Notes under the pieces: generated by a model
Databases searched by the model: none
Seen by the model: only the letters and a program-made list of their open reading frames with translations
What the model was told of the DNA's origin: nothing
Program-made: the position numbers and the translations under genes
Part shown: one piece after another, positions 1 through 6,462 of the stretch
Position numbering within the stretch: the stretch's first letter is position 1
Layout: each line of letters starts with the position of its first letter
Source: Bacillota bacterium
Lineage (GTDB): Bacteria > Bacillota > Sulfobacillia > RBS10-35
Assembly: GCA_029960865.1 (NCBI GenBank)
Contig: JASBVX010000039.1
Location: 1 to 8,942, forward strand
DNA: 8,942 bases
Direction of reading: 5' to 3'

Positions 1-40
1 CCGCCAGACCTCCTCCTACCACCATCACGTCGGCCTCCAC
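1..40 (-). CDS. Partial FAD/NAD(P)-binding oxidoreductase, N-terminus only
   Basis: Only the first 13 codons are present; the gene runs off the left edge. Reading from a GTG at 40-38 gives MEADVMVVGGGLA, the start of a dinucleotide-binding Rossmann fold: beta strand, then GGG of a GxGxxG loop. N-termini like this are typical of FAD-dependent oxidoreductases such as succinate dehydrogenase/fumarate reductase flavoproteins, thioredoxin reductases and amine oxidases. The GTG is preceded by GGGAGGTG with about 7 nt spacing (roughly 46-53), a good ribosome binding site. An ATG at 25-23 is a later alternative, but it would remove the first beta strand. The start lies inside the permease gene, so the two overlap by 16 bp and are probably translationally coupled in one operon. 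The substrate cannot be told from 13 residues. The family call is inference from the nucleotide-binding signature. Confidence 0.55.
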   Translation of the reverse strand, partial: MEADVMVVGGGLA

Positions 41-1875
41 GGTTCCACCTCCCTGGGTTCGTATTCGATGCGAAAGGTCATCTGGGGAAAGCGCAGGGGA
101 AGCTCCAGGAGCCGGTGGATGAAGAATCCGGTGGAAAGGCGCTCCCGCCACGAAGAGAGGGACCATCTCAGGTGAACCCGGAATTCCCGGTCGGGGAGCT
201 CCGCCGCCAGGAAGGAGAGGACAGCTTCCATGGCGTTCACCACGCCCCACATCTGGGAAAAGGGGAGGACGAAATGATGGGGCGCCTTGCGATGGGGAGG
301 CTGCAGCCTTTGCAGGGCGAGGGTCACGTAGACCCCTTCTTCGCCCACCGGTTCCTGGGGCCGCACGAAATAGAGGTCCACCTCTTTCCCTTCGTGCTCC
401 TGGATATAGTCCAAAAGTTCCTGAGTCGTCTGGAACGAGTCCTCGAAGGCCAGGTCGGGATTGCGGAAGAAACGGGCCGCCAGGATGCCGAGGAGGATGA
501 GGACAACCGCTGTCACGCTCCAGAGGATGAGGCCGTGGATCTTGTGGTAAGCCACAAAGATGAAGGCGGCGGTGAACACCACCAAAATAAAGGCGTTTTT
601 CACCATGCCGGTGCGATAAGCCCGCATGACTTCCGATCCTTGGGTGAAGCGGAAAGTAAGGAGCCCCAGGAGGTTGAAAATGAAGCTGGCCAGAAGGCCC
701 ACGGCAAACATATCGGCCACCACGTTGGCGGAACCCCGGGTCACCAGGAGAAGAGCCGTGAAGGTGGCGGAGAGGAAGAGGACGATGACGTAATGGATGC
801 CGTAGCGGTTGGTCCGGAGGAGAATTTCAAGGCCATAGCGCTCCGCCATGACGGAAAGGAGCTCGGTGCCCCCCACAAAGGCGGTGTTCATGGCAAAGGC
901 CAGGGCGAGGGCTGCCGCCAGCACCATGAAGACGCCGAAGATTTCCCCGCCCACTTCCAGGGCGAAGGCGGCCACCAGCCCTTCCACATGGGCGGCAGGG
1001 TTCTGGACCTGGGCCAGGGCCAGGATGCCCACCAGGGGAATGAGAAGGCCGTTCAAAATGACCAGGAAGATATAGGCCTTGCGGATCTCCTTCCAGCTCT
1101 CCACCAGCTTCTGGGTCTGCAGGACCGTTTCGATCCCCGAGTAGGAGAGGATGACAAACCCGATCCCCGCGACTCCGGCGGAAATCCCGTGGACGAGGCC
1201 TCCTTCGATAAGGTGCTGGAAGGGAACCACAAACCCTTCCCGCAGGAGGGCGATGTGGGAAGGGGTCAGGGAGACGGCCCCCAACGCCACACCGGCCGCC
1301 AGAACGGTCCCCAAAAAGAGAAAGACCCCGAAGGTGGTCCACACGTTGGCCCGGATCCCGATGATGTTTAAAAAGGCCAAAAACCAGATGATGAAGAGCT
1401 CCAGGGGCAGTTTCGCCCCTTCGGGGATGGGGATAACGGTGGAGAAGTTCTGCACGGCGCTGATGCTGGAAAGGGCCGCCATGTTGATGTAGTCCACCAG
1501 GATGGAGGCCACCGCCACCAGGGAAAGGATGGGGCCGAAGACCAGGTAGGTGATGGTGTAGACGCCGCCCCCCTTATGCTTGAGACCTTCCAGGATCTCG
1601 GCGATCTCCGTCATGGAAAAGGCGTAGAGGGCCACCAAAATGGCCGCCACCACCAGGTAGAACATGGCGTCGTAGCCGATGTAGCGGTAGGCTTCACCAG
1701 GACCGTAGAAGACGCTGGCCAGAAGGTCCATCATGGCGATGGCGGAAACGCCCACAAATCCTACGAAAACGTGGCCGCCTTTGCGATAGGTGACACCGCG
1801 CCTGAATGCCAGGAGAACCATGGAACCCACGAAAAAGATGACGGTCGCGATGAGGGCGTAGGCCTTCAAGTCCAC
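25..1875 (-). CDS. APC-superfamily amino acid permease with soluble C-terminal domain
   Basis: A 616-residue integral membrane protein, probably a secondary transporter for amino acids or related amines in the cytoplasmic membrane. About 12-13 hydrophobic segments run from residue 4 to about 468 (for example 4-23, 38-57, 70-97, 180-203, 266-290, 308-330, 385-408, 447-468). Family-like cues are a GGGVYTITYLVFGP stretch after the third segment and SYSGIET in the middle segment, resembling the substrate-site helix of APC transporters. Residues about 471-616 form a charged, non-membrane tail that ordinary APC permeases of 430-500 residues lack. I do not recognise it as a named domain. The start is GTG at 1875-1873, with AAAGGAG at 1883-1889 and 7 nt spacing. 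It is divergent from arsC, and its 3' end overlaps the start of a probable flavoprotein, which hints at uptake coupled to oxidation of the substrate (inference). The substrate is unknown. Confidence 0.85.
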   Translation of the reverse strand: MDLKAYALIATVIFFVGSMVLLAFRRGVTYRKGGHVFVGFVGVSAIAMMDLLASVFYGPGEAYRYIGYDAMFYLVVAAILVALYAFSMTEIAEILEGLKHKGGGVYTITYLVFGPILSLVAVASILVDYINMAALSSISAVQNFSTVIPIPEGAKLPLELFIIWFLAFLNIIGIRANVWTTFGVFLFLGTVLAAGVALGAVSLTPSHIALLREGFVVPFQHLIEGGLVHGISAGVAGIGFVILSYSGIETVLQTQKLVESWKEIRKAYIFLVILNGLLIPLVGILALAQVQNPAAHVEGLVAAFALEVGGEIFGVFMVLAAALALAFAMNTAFVGGTELLSVMAERYGLEILLRTNRYGIHYVIVLFLSATFTALLLVTRGSANVVADMFAVGLLASFIFNLLGLLTFRFTQGSEVMRAYRTGMVKNAFILVVFTAAFIFVAYHKIHGLILWSVTAVVLILLGILAARFFRNPDLAFEDSFQTTQELLDYIQEHEGKEVDLYFVRPQEPVGEEGVYVTLALQRLQPPHRKAPHHFVLPFSQMWGVVNAMEAVLSFLAAELPDREFRVHLRWSLSSWRERLSTGFFIHRLLELPLRFPQMTFRIEYEPREVEPWRPT

Positions 1876-1952
1876 AGGCGATCTCCTTTATGTCTTTTTC
1901 TTCATCTCTGCAGTTTCCCGATCCATCTACCATAGAGCCAGGGGTGAAGATT
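1876..1952. promoter_or_regulatory. Divergent intergenic spacer between permease and arsC
   Basis: These 77 bp separate the minus-strand permease start from the preferred plus-strand arsC start, so promoters for both directions must lie here or reach into the coding ends. The segment is pyrimidine-rich on the plus strand (a TTTTTCTTC-like tract near 1891-1905). It contains the permease ribosome binding site at 1883-1889 and the arsC one at 1941-1946. I could not find a convincing -35/-10 pair with 16-18 bp spacing on either strand, and no clear operator palindrome of the ArsR type. Confidence 0.4.
1941..1946 (+). promoter_or_regulatory. Ribosome binding site deciding the arsC start
   Basis: GGGGTG lies 6 nt before the GTG at 1953. 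The upstream ATG at 1890 has no purine-rich site in front of it; the bases there, read on the other strand, are the ribosome binding site of the divergent permease. This favours the GTG. Confidence 0.6.
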
Positions 1953-2372
1953 GTGCATCGAGAGCTAATCTACTTCATCTGCACCGGGAACTCCTGCCGC
2001 AGCCAGATGGCGGAAGGTTTCGCCCGCCATTGGGTAGACCAGCGCTATGAGGTGTTGAGCGGGGGCCTCTCCCCCTCCTTTGTCCATCCCCTGGCCATCC
2101 GGGTGATGGCAGAAGTGGGCATCGACATCTCCCATCAAACGTCCGATCCCATCGACCTAAAACGCCTGCGGGAAAGCAAGGTGGCCATCACCCTTTGCGG
2201 CGATGCGGAAGAAGCCTGCCCCGCCACTCCCCCCCAGGTCAGGAGGGATCACTGGCCTCTGCGGGATCCGGCCCGAGCCACCGGTTCTGAAGAAGAGGTG
2301 TTGCAAGTTTTCAGGGACGTGCGGGATGAGATCGCCGGCCGGGTGAAAAAGCTTCTCGAGGAATTGGGCTGA
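1953..2372 (+). CDS. arsC: Thioredoxin-coupled arsenate reductase (ArsC, LMW-PTP fold)
   Basis: Reduces arsenate to arsenite in the cytoplasm. Arsenate is attacked by the first cysteine, and a disulfide is relayed through two further cysteines to thioredoxin. With the GTG start at 1953 the protein has 139 residues, the length of Bacillus subtilis ArsC, and its catalytic cysteines fall exactly at the family positions: Cys10 in the P-loop CTGNSCRS (10-17), Cys82 in TLCGD and Cys89 in EEACP. The motif HWPLRDPARATGSEEE near 98-113 also matches the family and holds the DP acid region. An ATG at 1890 would add 21 residues but lacks a ribosome binding site and breaks this numbering. No arsR, arsB or acr3 lies beside it, so the efflux partner must be elsewhere. 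Related low-molecular-weight tyrosine phosphatases lack the Cys82/Cys89 pair, so the reductase call is firm. Confidence 0.93.
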   Translation: MHRELIYFICTGNSCRSQMAEGFARHWVDQRYEVLSGGLSPSFVHPLAIRVMAEVGIDISHQTSDPIDLKRLRESKVAITLCGDAEEACPATPPQVRRDHWPLRDPARATGSEEEVLQVFRDVRDEIAGRVKKLLEELG

Positions 2373-2435
2373 CCCTTTCCCCTCGTTCTTTCCCCGCCTA
2401 TCTCCGGCCCTTCCGGTATCCTGGGGAAGGGAGGA
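2373..2435 (+). other. Spacer between arsC and the NIPSNAP gene
   Basis: This short pyrimidine-rich spacer has no T-run terminator, so arsC and the next gene are probably co-transcribed. A C-rich tract at 2373-2382 is nearly complementary (one bulge) to the GGGGAAGGG at 2423-2431, next to the ribosome binding site of the following gene. The small CCGG...CCGG pair near 2405-2416 is too short to be meaningful alone. Confidence 0.4.
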
Positions 2436-2441
2436 ATGGCG

Positions 2442-2768
2442 TTGATCTACGAATGGCGGGAATACCGGGTGGCGCCGGGGAAGATGCCGCCCCTTTTGCA
2501 ACGGTTTCGGGAAGTCACCCACCGGTTCTTCGAAAAGCATGGGATCCGGGTGGTGGGGTACTGGGAATCGGAAGTGGGGGGAGAAACCGACACCCTCTAC
2601 TACCTGGTGGCGTGGGAGTCCATGGCCCAAAGGGAGACCAAGTGGCGAGCCTTTGCCACCGATCCCGAATGGATAGCCGCCAAGGCGGAAACGGAGAAGG
2701 AAGGGCCCTTGGTTCTGAGCATCCATAACCGCTTCCTTCGTCCTACCGATTTTTCTCCTTTACCGTAG
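2442..2768 (+). CDS. NIPSNAP-family small protein
   Basis: A soluble protein of about 108 residues with the NIPSNAP/ferredoxin-like alpha-beta barrel pattern. It opens with IYEWREYRVAPGKMPPLLQRF, has a central GYWESEVGG then DTLYYLVAWESMAQRE, and ends with the DPEW motif and a final beta strand. The family is found as dimeric dabb-like proteins; its biochemical role in bacteria is largely unknown, so I assign none. Two starts are possible. The ATG at 2436 leaves only one base after the AAGGGAGG ribosome site. The TTG at 2442 gives about 7 nt spacing and starts directly at the first conserved strand, so I prefer it; ATG would add two residues. It lies 69 bp after arsC on the same strand and ends just before a probable terminator. 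A link to arsenic chemistry is not shown by anything in the sequence. Confidence 0.8.
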   Translation: MIYEWREYRVAPGKMPPLLQRFREVTHRFFEKHGIRVVGYWESEVGGETDTLYYLVAWESMAQRETKWRAFATDPEWIAAKAETEKEGPLVLSIHNRFLRPTDFSPLP

Positions 2769-2780
2769 AAGAACAAAGTA

Positions 2781-2806
2781 AAACGGTTGTGGGGACCGGC
2801 TTTTTT
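2781..2806. terminator. Probable bidirectional rho-independent terminator
   Basis: This lies in the 40-bp gap between two converging genes. A short stem CGGT (2784-2787) pairs with ACCG (2795-2798) around a 7-nt loop. On the plus strand it is followed by GC and six T (2801-2806). On the minus strand it is followed by TTTTACTTTG, and the flanking A and T runs can extend the pairing. It would end both the arsC/NIPSNAP transcript and the peptide-importer transcript. The GC core is only 4 bp, so efficiency is uncertain. Confidence 0.6.
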
Positions 2807-2808
2807 CC

Positions 2809-3636
2809 TCACCGCCGGGAACGGGGATCCATGATGTCCCGCAGGGCATCCCCCAGGAAGTTAAACCCCAGAACGAAGAGAAGGATGGCCAGGGCCGGAA
2901 AGGTGGCGATCCACCACTGGGTTTGGAGGTACATGCGGCCGTCGGAGACCATCCGCCCCCACTCAGGGGTGGGGGGCTGGGCTCCAAAGCCGATGAAGGA
3001 AAGGCCTGCCGCAATGAGAAGGACGGCTCCCATGTCCAGGGTGGCCTGGACCATCAAAGGGGTCAGGGCGTTGGGAACGACGTGGCGGAGGAGAAGGCGC
3101 CCGCTGGACTGGCCGGCGGCCCGACCCGCCTCCACGAATTCCCGCTCTTTCAGGCTCAGGACCTGGCTCCTGGCCAGCCGCGCATAGATGGGCCAGTAGG
3201 TGATGGAGATGGCGATGAGGGCATTGGTGAGGCTGGGCCTTAAGATGGCGGCGATGGCCATGGCCAGGATCAGGCTGGGAAAAGCCAAAAACATGTCGGT
3301 GATCCGCATCAGGATGTCGTCCCAGATGCCGCCCCACCATCCCGCCAGAAGGCCCACCAAGGTGCCGATCCCGCCCGCCACCAAGACGATGGTCAAAGCG
3401 GAGGTGAACGCGATGCGGGAGCCCCAGAGAATCCGGCTCAAGATATCCATCCCGGTGTCGTCGGTGCCCAGGAGATGCTGGGCGCTGGGAGGCTCCAAGA
3501 TGGCGTCCAGGTTGGGCTGGGTGGGGGAATAGGGGGCGAAAGAGGGACCCACCAGGGCCATCACAAGGAAGAAACTGATGATGAGGATCCCCGCCATCGC
3601 CAAGGTGTTCCGCCGTGTCAAGCGCCAGGTCTTCAA
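2809..3636 (-). CDS. Peptide/nickel-type ABC importer permease, DppC-like
   Basis: The second transmembrane subunit of the oligopeptide/dipeptide/nickel importer encoded by this operon. It has 275 residues, a normal length for DppC/OppC. The N-terminal OppC domain is visible: a helix at about 14-34 followed by APYSPTQPNLD and then HLLGTDDTGMDILSRILWG (54-72). The core has about five further helices and the ATPase-contacting EAA loop EAGRAAGQSSGRLLLRHVVP at 169-188. The C-terminus NFLGDALRDIMDPRSR is characteristic of the family. The start is TTG at 3636-3634, with AGGAGG at 3645-3650 and 8 nt spacing; this ribosome site overlaps the stop codon of the preceding dppB-like gene, indicating coupled translation. 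It is the last gene of the operon; no ATPase follows. Confidence 0.92.
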   Translation of the reverse strand: MKTWRLTRRNTLAMAGILIISFFLVMALVGPSFAPYSPTQPNLDAILEPPSAQHLLGTDDTGMDILSRILWGSRIAFTSALTIVLVAGGIGTLVGLLAGWWGGIWDDILMRITDMFLAFPSLILAMAIAAILRPSLTNALIAISITYWPIYARLARSQVLSLKEREFVEAGRAAGQSSGRLLLRHVVPNALTPLMVQATLDMGAVLLIAAGLSFIGFGAQPPTPEWGRMVSDGRMYLQTQWWIATFPALAILLFVLGFNFLGDALRDIMDPRSRR

Positions 3637-3649
3637 GATCAGGTCCTCC

Positions 3650-4663
3650 TCAGCCGTAGTGGATGCGGGGATCCAGGTAGGCGTAGCTGATGTCCACCAG
3701 CAGGTTCACCAGGGAGTAGATGAGGGCCGCCACCAGGGTGACCCCCAGAACGGCAGGGACATCGATCTGGGTCACGGAGAGGGTGGCGTAACGGCCAATG
3801 CCCGGCCAGGCAAAGATGGTTTCCGTCAAAACGGCTCCTTGGAGAAGGCCGCCAAAGGCAAGGCCGATGACCGTCACCGTGGGGATAAGGGCGTTCCGCA
3901 GCGCATGGCCCAGGATCACCGTTCTTTCCGGCAGGCCTTTGGCCCGCGCCGTCCGCACGTAGTCGGCATGGAGGACCTCCAGAAGGCTGCTCCGCAGCAT
4001 GCGGGCGATGATCCCGGCGCTGGACCAGCCCAGGACCGAAGCCGGCATGATGAGATGATGGAGGCCATTCCAGAAGGCGGTCCAGTGAGCGGTCAGGAGG
4101 GCATCCAGGACCACCATCCCCGTGATCCGGGGAGGCGGCACCACATAGCTGCTGAGCTGACCCGGACCCGGCATCCACCCCAGCTTGACGTAAAAGACGG
4201 CCAGAAACACCAGGGCCACGAAAAAGACGGGGAGGCTCACCCCGCCCAGGGCCAGGATCCTGGCCACATGGTCGGGCCAGCGATTGTGGTAGACGGCAGA
4301 CACGATGCCCGCCGGCACCCCCAGGAAAATGGCCACCAGCATGGCGGCCAAGGCCAGTTCCATGGTGGCGGGCAGGTAGCGGGCCAGGTCTTCCGCCACC
4401 GGCCGCTGGCTGGCGATGGAGGTCCCCAGGTTTCCCTGCAGGAGGTTCTCCATGTAGATGCCGTATTGAGTCCAAAGGGGCTTATCCAGCCCAAGCTCCC
4501 GGTAGACCTTGTCCACCAGTTCCTGGGGAGCCCGGTCCCCTACCAGGGCCAGTACCGGATTGACGGGCACCACATGGGTGAGGACGAAGGTGATGGCCGT
4601 CACCCCAAAGAGGACCAGGACCATCAGGGCTAACCGCCGCAGGATATAGGACCAGAGGCCCAA
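3650..4663 (-). CDS. Peptide/nickel-type ABC importer permease, DppB-like
   Basis: The first transmembrane subunit of the importer, expected to pair with the DppC-like protein. With the TTG start at 4663 it has 337 residues and begins MGLWSYILRRLALMVLVLFG, the usual amphipathic start plus first helix of DppB/OppB proteins. Family landmarks follow: ELGLDKPLWTQYGIY (56-70), LQGNLGTSIASQRPV (75-89), the EAA loop YVRTARAKGLPERTVILGHA (235-254), and the closing YAYLDPRIHYG. A TTG at 4684 would add seven residues, but the AGGAGG site at 4671-4676 lies inside that extension, 7-8 nt before the 4663 TTG, so the shorter form is preferred. The gene follows the binding-protein gene across a stem-loop and is separated by 13 bp from the DppC-like gene. 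The transported compound (dipeptide, oligopeptide or metal chelate) cannot be decided from the permease. Confidence 0.92.
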   Translation of the reverse strand: MGLWSYILRRLALMVLVLFGVTAITFVLTHVVPVNPVLALVGDRAPQELVDKVYRELGLDKPLWTQYGIYMENLLQGNLGTSIASQRPVAEDLARYLPATMELALAAMLVAIFLGVPAGIVSAVYHNRWPDHVARILALGGVSLPVFFVALVFLAVFYVKLGWMPGPGQLSSYVVPPPRITGMVVLDALLTAHWTAFWNGLHHLIMPASVLGWSSAGIIARMLRSSLLEVLHADYVRTARAKGLPERTVILGHALRNALIPTVTVIGLAFGGLLQGAVLTETIFAWPGIGRYATLSVTQIDVPAVLGVTLVAALIYSLVNLLVDISYAYLDPRIHYG

Positions 4664-4670
4664 GGCACGA

Positions 4671-4677
4671 CCTCCTG
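4671..4677 (-). promoter_or_regulatory. Ribosome binding site deciding the DppB-like start
   Basis: CAGGAGG on the minus strand, 7 nt upstream of the TTG at 4663. It lies downstream of the alternative TTG at 4684, which has no comparable site in front of it. Confidence 0.75.
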
Positions 4678-4689
4678 TAGGCAAGGAGA

Positions 4690-4722
4690 GGGCAGCAGGT
4701 CCCCCTTGCGGACCTGCTGCCC
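4690..4722 (-). promoter_or_regulatory. Intercistronic stem-loop after the DppA-like gene
   Basis: A perfect 12-bp inverted repeat: GGGCAGCAGGTC at 4690-4701 pairs with GACCTGCTGCCC at 4711-4722 around a 9-nt loop. It starts just beyond the stop codon of the binding-protein gene and ends about 13 bp before the ribosome binding site of the DppB-like gene. There is no U-tract after it on the minus strand, so it is not a complete intrinsic terminator. In ABC importer operons such structures between binding-protein and permease genes commonly protect the upstream mRNA from 3' decay or give partial termination, so that binding protein is made in excess. That role here is inference. Confidence 0.75.
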
Positions 4723-4729
4723 CCCGCCC

Positions 4730-6370
4730 TTACGGATTCTTTTTCATTTGCCAGTAGGCGACGCCGTTGACGGCATCGTACACGAAGTTCTGGAGTTTGC
4801 CGGAATACACCCGCACCTCATAGGGCTGATAGAGGATGGCAAAGGGTCCCGTCTCCGCCAGAAGGTCGTTGAACTGGGCGTAGAGGGCCGCCCTTTCCGG
4901 GGTGTTCTCCAGCTTGGCTGCCCGCTGGACGAGATCGGAAAGGGCCTGGTCCTCGTCCTGGAGGCGCCAGATGAGGGATTTCTGCTGGTAGTCGCCAAAG
5001 GGAGCGGCAAAGGACTGGGGATCGGGGTAGTCCATGCCCCACGCCGCCAGAATCATCTGCACCTTGTGGGCCCGGTACTCGGTGTACATCTGGGCCGATT
5101 CCAGCTGCCGGATGTTGACGGTGATGCCGATGTCCGCCAGGTTGGCCTTGATGACGTTGGCCAGGGATCCCGCCGGGATGCCTCCCGCCACCGTGCCGTT
5201 GCTGGTCAGGAGTTCCACCTCAAAACCGTTGGGGTATCCCGCCTGGGCGAGAAACTCCTTGGCCTTGGCCACGTCCCGCTGGAAATAAACTTGGTCGCTG
5301 TACCCGAAGATGCCCTGCGGAATGGCCACCTGCAGGGGTGCCCCCATGCCCTTCAGGAGCTTTTGCACGATTCCCTCGTAATCGATGGCGTACTTGATGG
5401 CGTTGCGGCATTCCGCTTTGGCAAGGCAAGGCACGTTTTTGACGTCCATGCCCACATAGGTGAGGGAGAAGGCCGGCGCCTTGAAGACCTTCAGATTGGG
5501 GTCGTTCTGGACGCTTTCCACCTGGGTGGCCGTCAGGTTTTCGGCGATGTCGGCTTCTCCGGTGCGCAGCATGTCCAAACGGGCCGAGGCCTCAGGGATA
5601 TGTTTCCAGATCACCCGCTTGATGGCGGGCTCCCCTTCCACGTAATTGGCGTTGGCCACAAACTCCATCTGGACATCCTTGGTCCAATCCTTCAGGACGT
5701 AGGGGCCGCTGCCGGCGGAGTGGTTGTAGAGCCAGCCGGTGCCGAAATCCCCGTCTTTCTCATTGGCCTGGACCTCCTGGCTATCCACGATCCCCACCAC
5801 CGTGTTGGCCATGACGGCCAAAAAGGCACCAGGGCTGAAGGGTTCGGGGAGGTCGATGGTCACCGTGTAGGGATCCACCGCCTTCACCAGGTCCTTCACG
5901 TTGGTGTCGTCGATGCCCAGCTGGGTCACCAGCCAGGCGGCCGGGTCGTTGGGGATGCTGACGGCCCGCACGAACGTGTACACCACGTCATCGGCCGTCA
6001 GCTCACGGCCGGTGGAGAATTTGATCCCTTTCTTCAGGTGAAAGGTCCAGTGGAGCCCATCGGGAGACATGTCCCAGCTTTCCGCCGCATCTCCCACGGG
6101 GGTCTCGGTATTCCCCGCCGGGAACTTCACCAGCCTCTGGTACATCAGGGTGGCTGCGCTGACGCTGGGGGTCTCATAGGCCACTTGCGGATCCAGGGTC
6201 ACGGCACTGCCGATCTCTCCCGCCAAAATAACGGTATCCTGCCGGCTATATTGGCCGGGGGCGGGGGATCCGGCATCGCCCGCCGGGGTCGTCCCACCGC
6301 CGCCGCAAGCGGCCAGAAGGAGGGCTCCCGCCGCGAAAAGGGCCAGGAACGCCGCTTTGGGTCGTTTCAT
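4730..6370 (-). CDS. Family 5 solute-binding lipoprotein (DppA/OppA-like)
   Basis: The extracytoplasmic receptor of the peptide/nickel-type importer, delivering its ligand to the DppB/DppC-like permeases. With the ATG at 6370 it has 546 residues. It begins with a lipoprotein signal peptide: basic MKRPK, a hydrophobic run, then lipobox LAAC with the lipidated Cys22, followed by a Gly/Ser/Pro-rich linker to about residue 40. The SBP_bac_5 body shows ESWDMSPDGLHWTFHLKKGIKFSTG (about 97-121), ELTADDVVYTF (123-133), SGPYVLKDW (221-229), YAIDYEGI (327-334) and MILAAWGMDYPDPQSF (439-454). An ATG at 6388 would add six residues, but the AGGAGG at 6380-6385 lies inside it, 9 nt before the 6370 ATG. The mature protein has two cysteines, Cys315 and Cys321, possibly a disulfide. 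The ligand is not predictable; peptides are most likely, but nickel chelates, sugars or opines also occur in the family. Confidence 0.93.
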   Translation of the reverse strand: MKRPKAAFLALFAAGALLLAACGGGGTTPAGDAGSPAPGQYSRQDTVILAGEIGSAVTLDPQVAYETPSVSAATLMYQRLVKFPAGNTETPVGDAAESWDMSPDGLHWTFHLKKGIKFSTGRELTADDVVYTFVRAVSIPNDPAAWLVTQLGIDDTNVKDLVKAVDPYTVTIDLPEPFSPGAFLAVMANTVVGIVDSQEVQANEKDGDFGTGWLYNHSAGSGPYVLKDWTKDVQMEFVANANYVEGEPAIKRVIWKHIPEASARLDMLRTGEADIAENLTATQVESVQNDPNLKVFKAPAFSLTYVGMDVKNVPCLAKAECRNAIKYAIDYEGIVQKLLKGMGAPLQVAIPQGIFGYSDQVYFQRDVAKAKEFLAQAGYPNGFEVELLTSNGTVAGGIPAGSLANVIKANLADIGITVNIRQLESAQMYTEYRAHKVQMILAAWGMDYPDPQSFAAPFGDYQQKSLIWRLQDEDQALSDLVQRAAKLENTPERAALYAQFNDLLAETGPFAILYQPYEVRVYSGKLQNFVYDAVNGVAYWQMKKNP

Positions 6371-6379
6371 CGCTGTCTG

Positions 6380-6385
6380 CCTCCT
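6380..6385 (-). promoter_or_regulatory. Ribosome binding site deciding the DppA-like start
   Basis: AGGAGG on the minus strand, 9 nt before the ATG at 6370. It falls immediately after the alternative ATG at 6388, which therefore cannot use it. Confidence 0.75.
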
Positions 6386-6424
6386 CATTAAGTCTTTTCA
6401 ATGCTCCTTCATATTTCGTCACCA

Positions 6425-6462
6425 AAGGTCGATTCCCTTCCACAGGCCGTGGGGGCGACCTT
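6425..6462 (-). promoter_or_regulatory. Stem-loop between the two importer operons
   Basis: In the 98-bp gap after the ATPase gene, AAGGTCG (6425-6431) can pair with CGACCTT (6456-6462), a 7-bp stem. Inside it CCAC/GTGG near 6440-6453 can form a second small stem. It begins 6 bp beyond the ATPase stop codon, where a terminator would be expected, but no run of T follows on the minus strand. It may be a weak terminator, a processing site or chance. I found no convincing promoter between it and the DppA-like gene, so whether the two importers share a transcript is open. Confidence 0.4.

Noticed and set aside
115..1371. A 418-codon open frame opposite the APC permease
   Set aside because: It is rich in Gly, His, Glu and Asp with no recognisable motifs, and the opposite strand encodes a clear membrane transporter with a good ribosome site.
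1890..1952. N-terminal extension of ArsC from the ATG at 1890
   Set aside because: No ribosome site precedes it, and the GTG at 1953 gives the canonical 139-residue protein with cysteines at 10, 82 and 89.
2157..2726. A 189-codon minus-strand frame across arsC and the NIPSNAP gene
   Set aside because: It spans two recognisable plus-strand genes and their spacer, and resembles no protein family.
3578..4633. A 351-codon open frame opposite the DppB-like gene
   Set aside because: Antisense shadow of a gene with intact family motifs; its Gly/His/Gln-rich composition is a reflection of the permease codons.
4706..6391. A 561-codon open frame on the plus strand opposite the DppA-like gene
   Set aside because: It mirrors the codons of a well-recognised lipoprotein gene, shows no family motifs, and has low-complexity Gly/His/Val-rich composition typical of antisense frames in GC-rich DNA.
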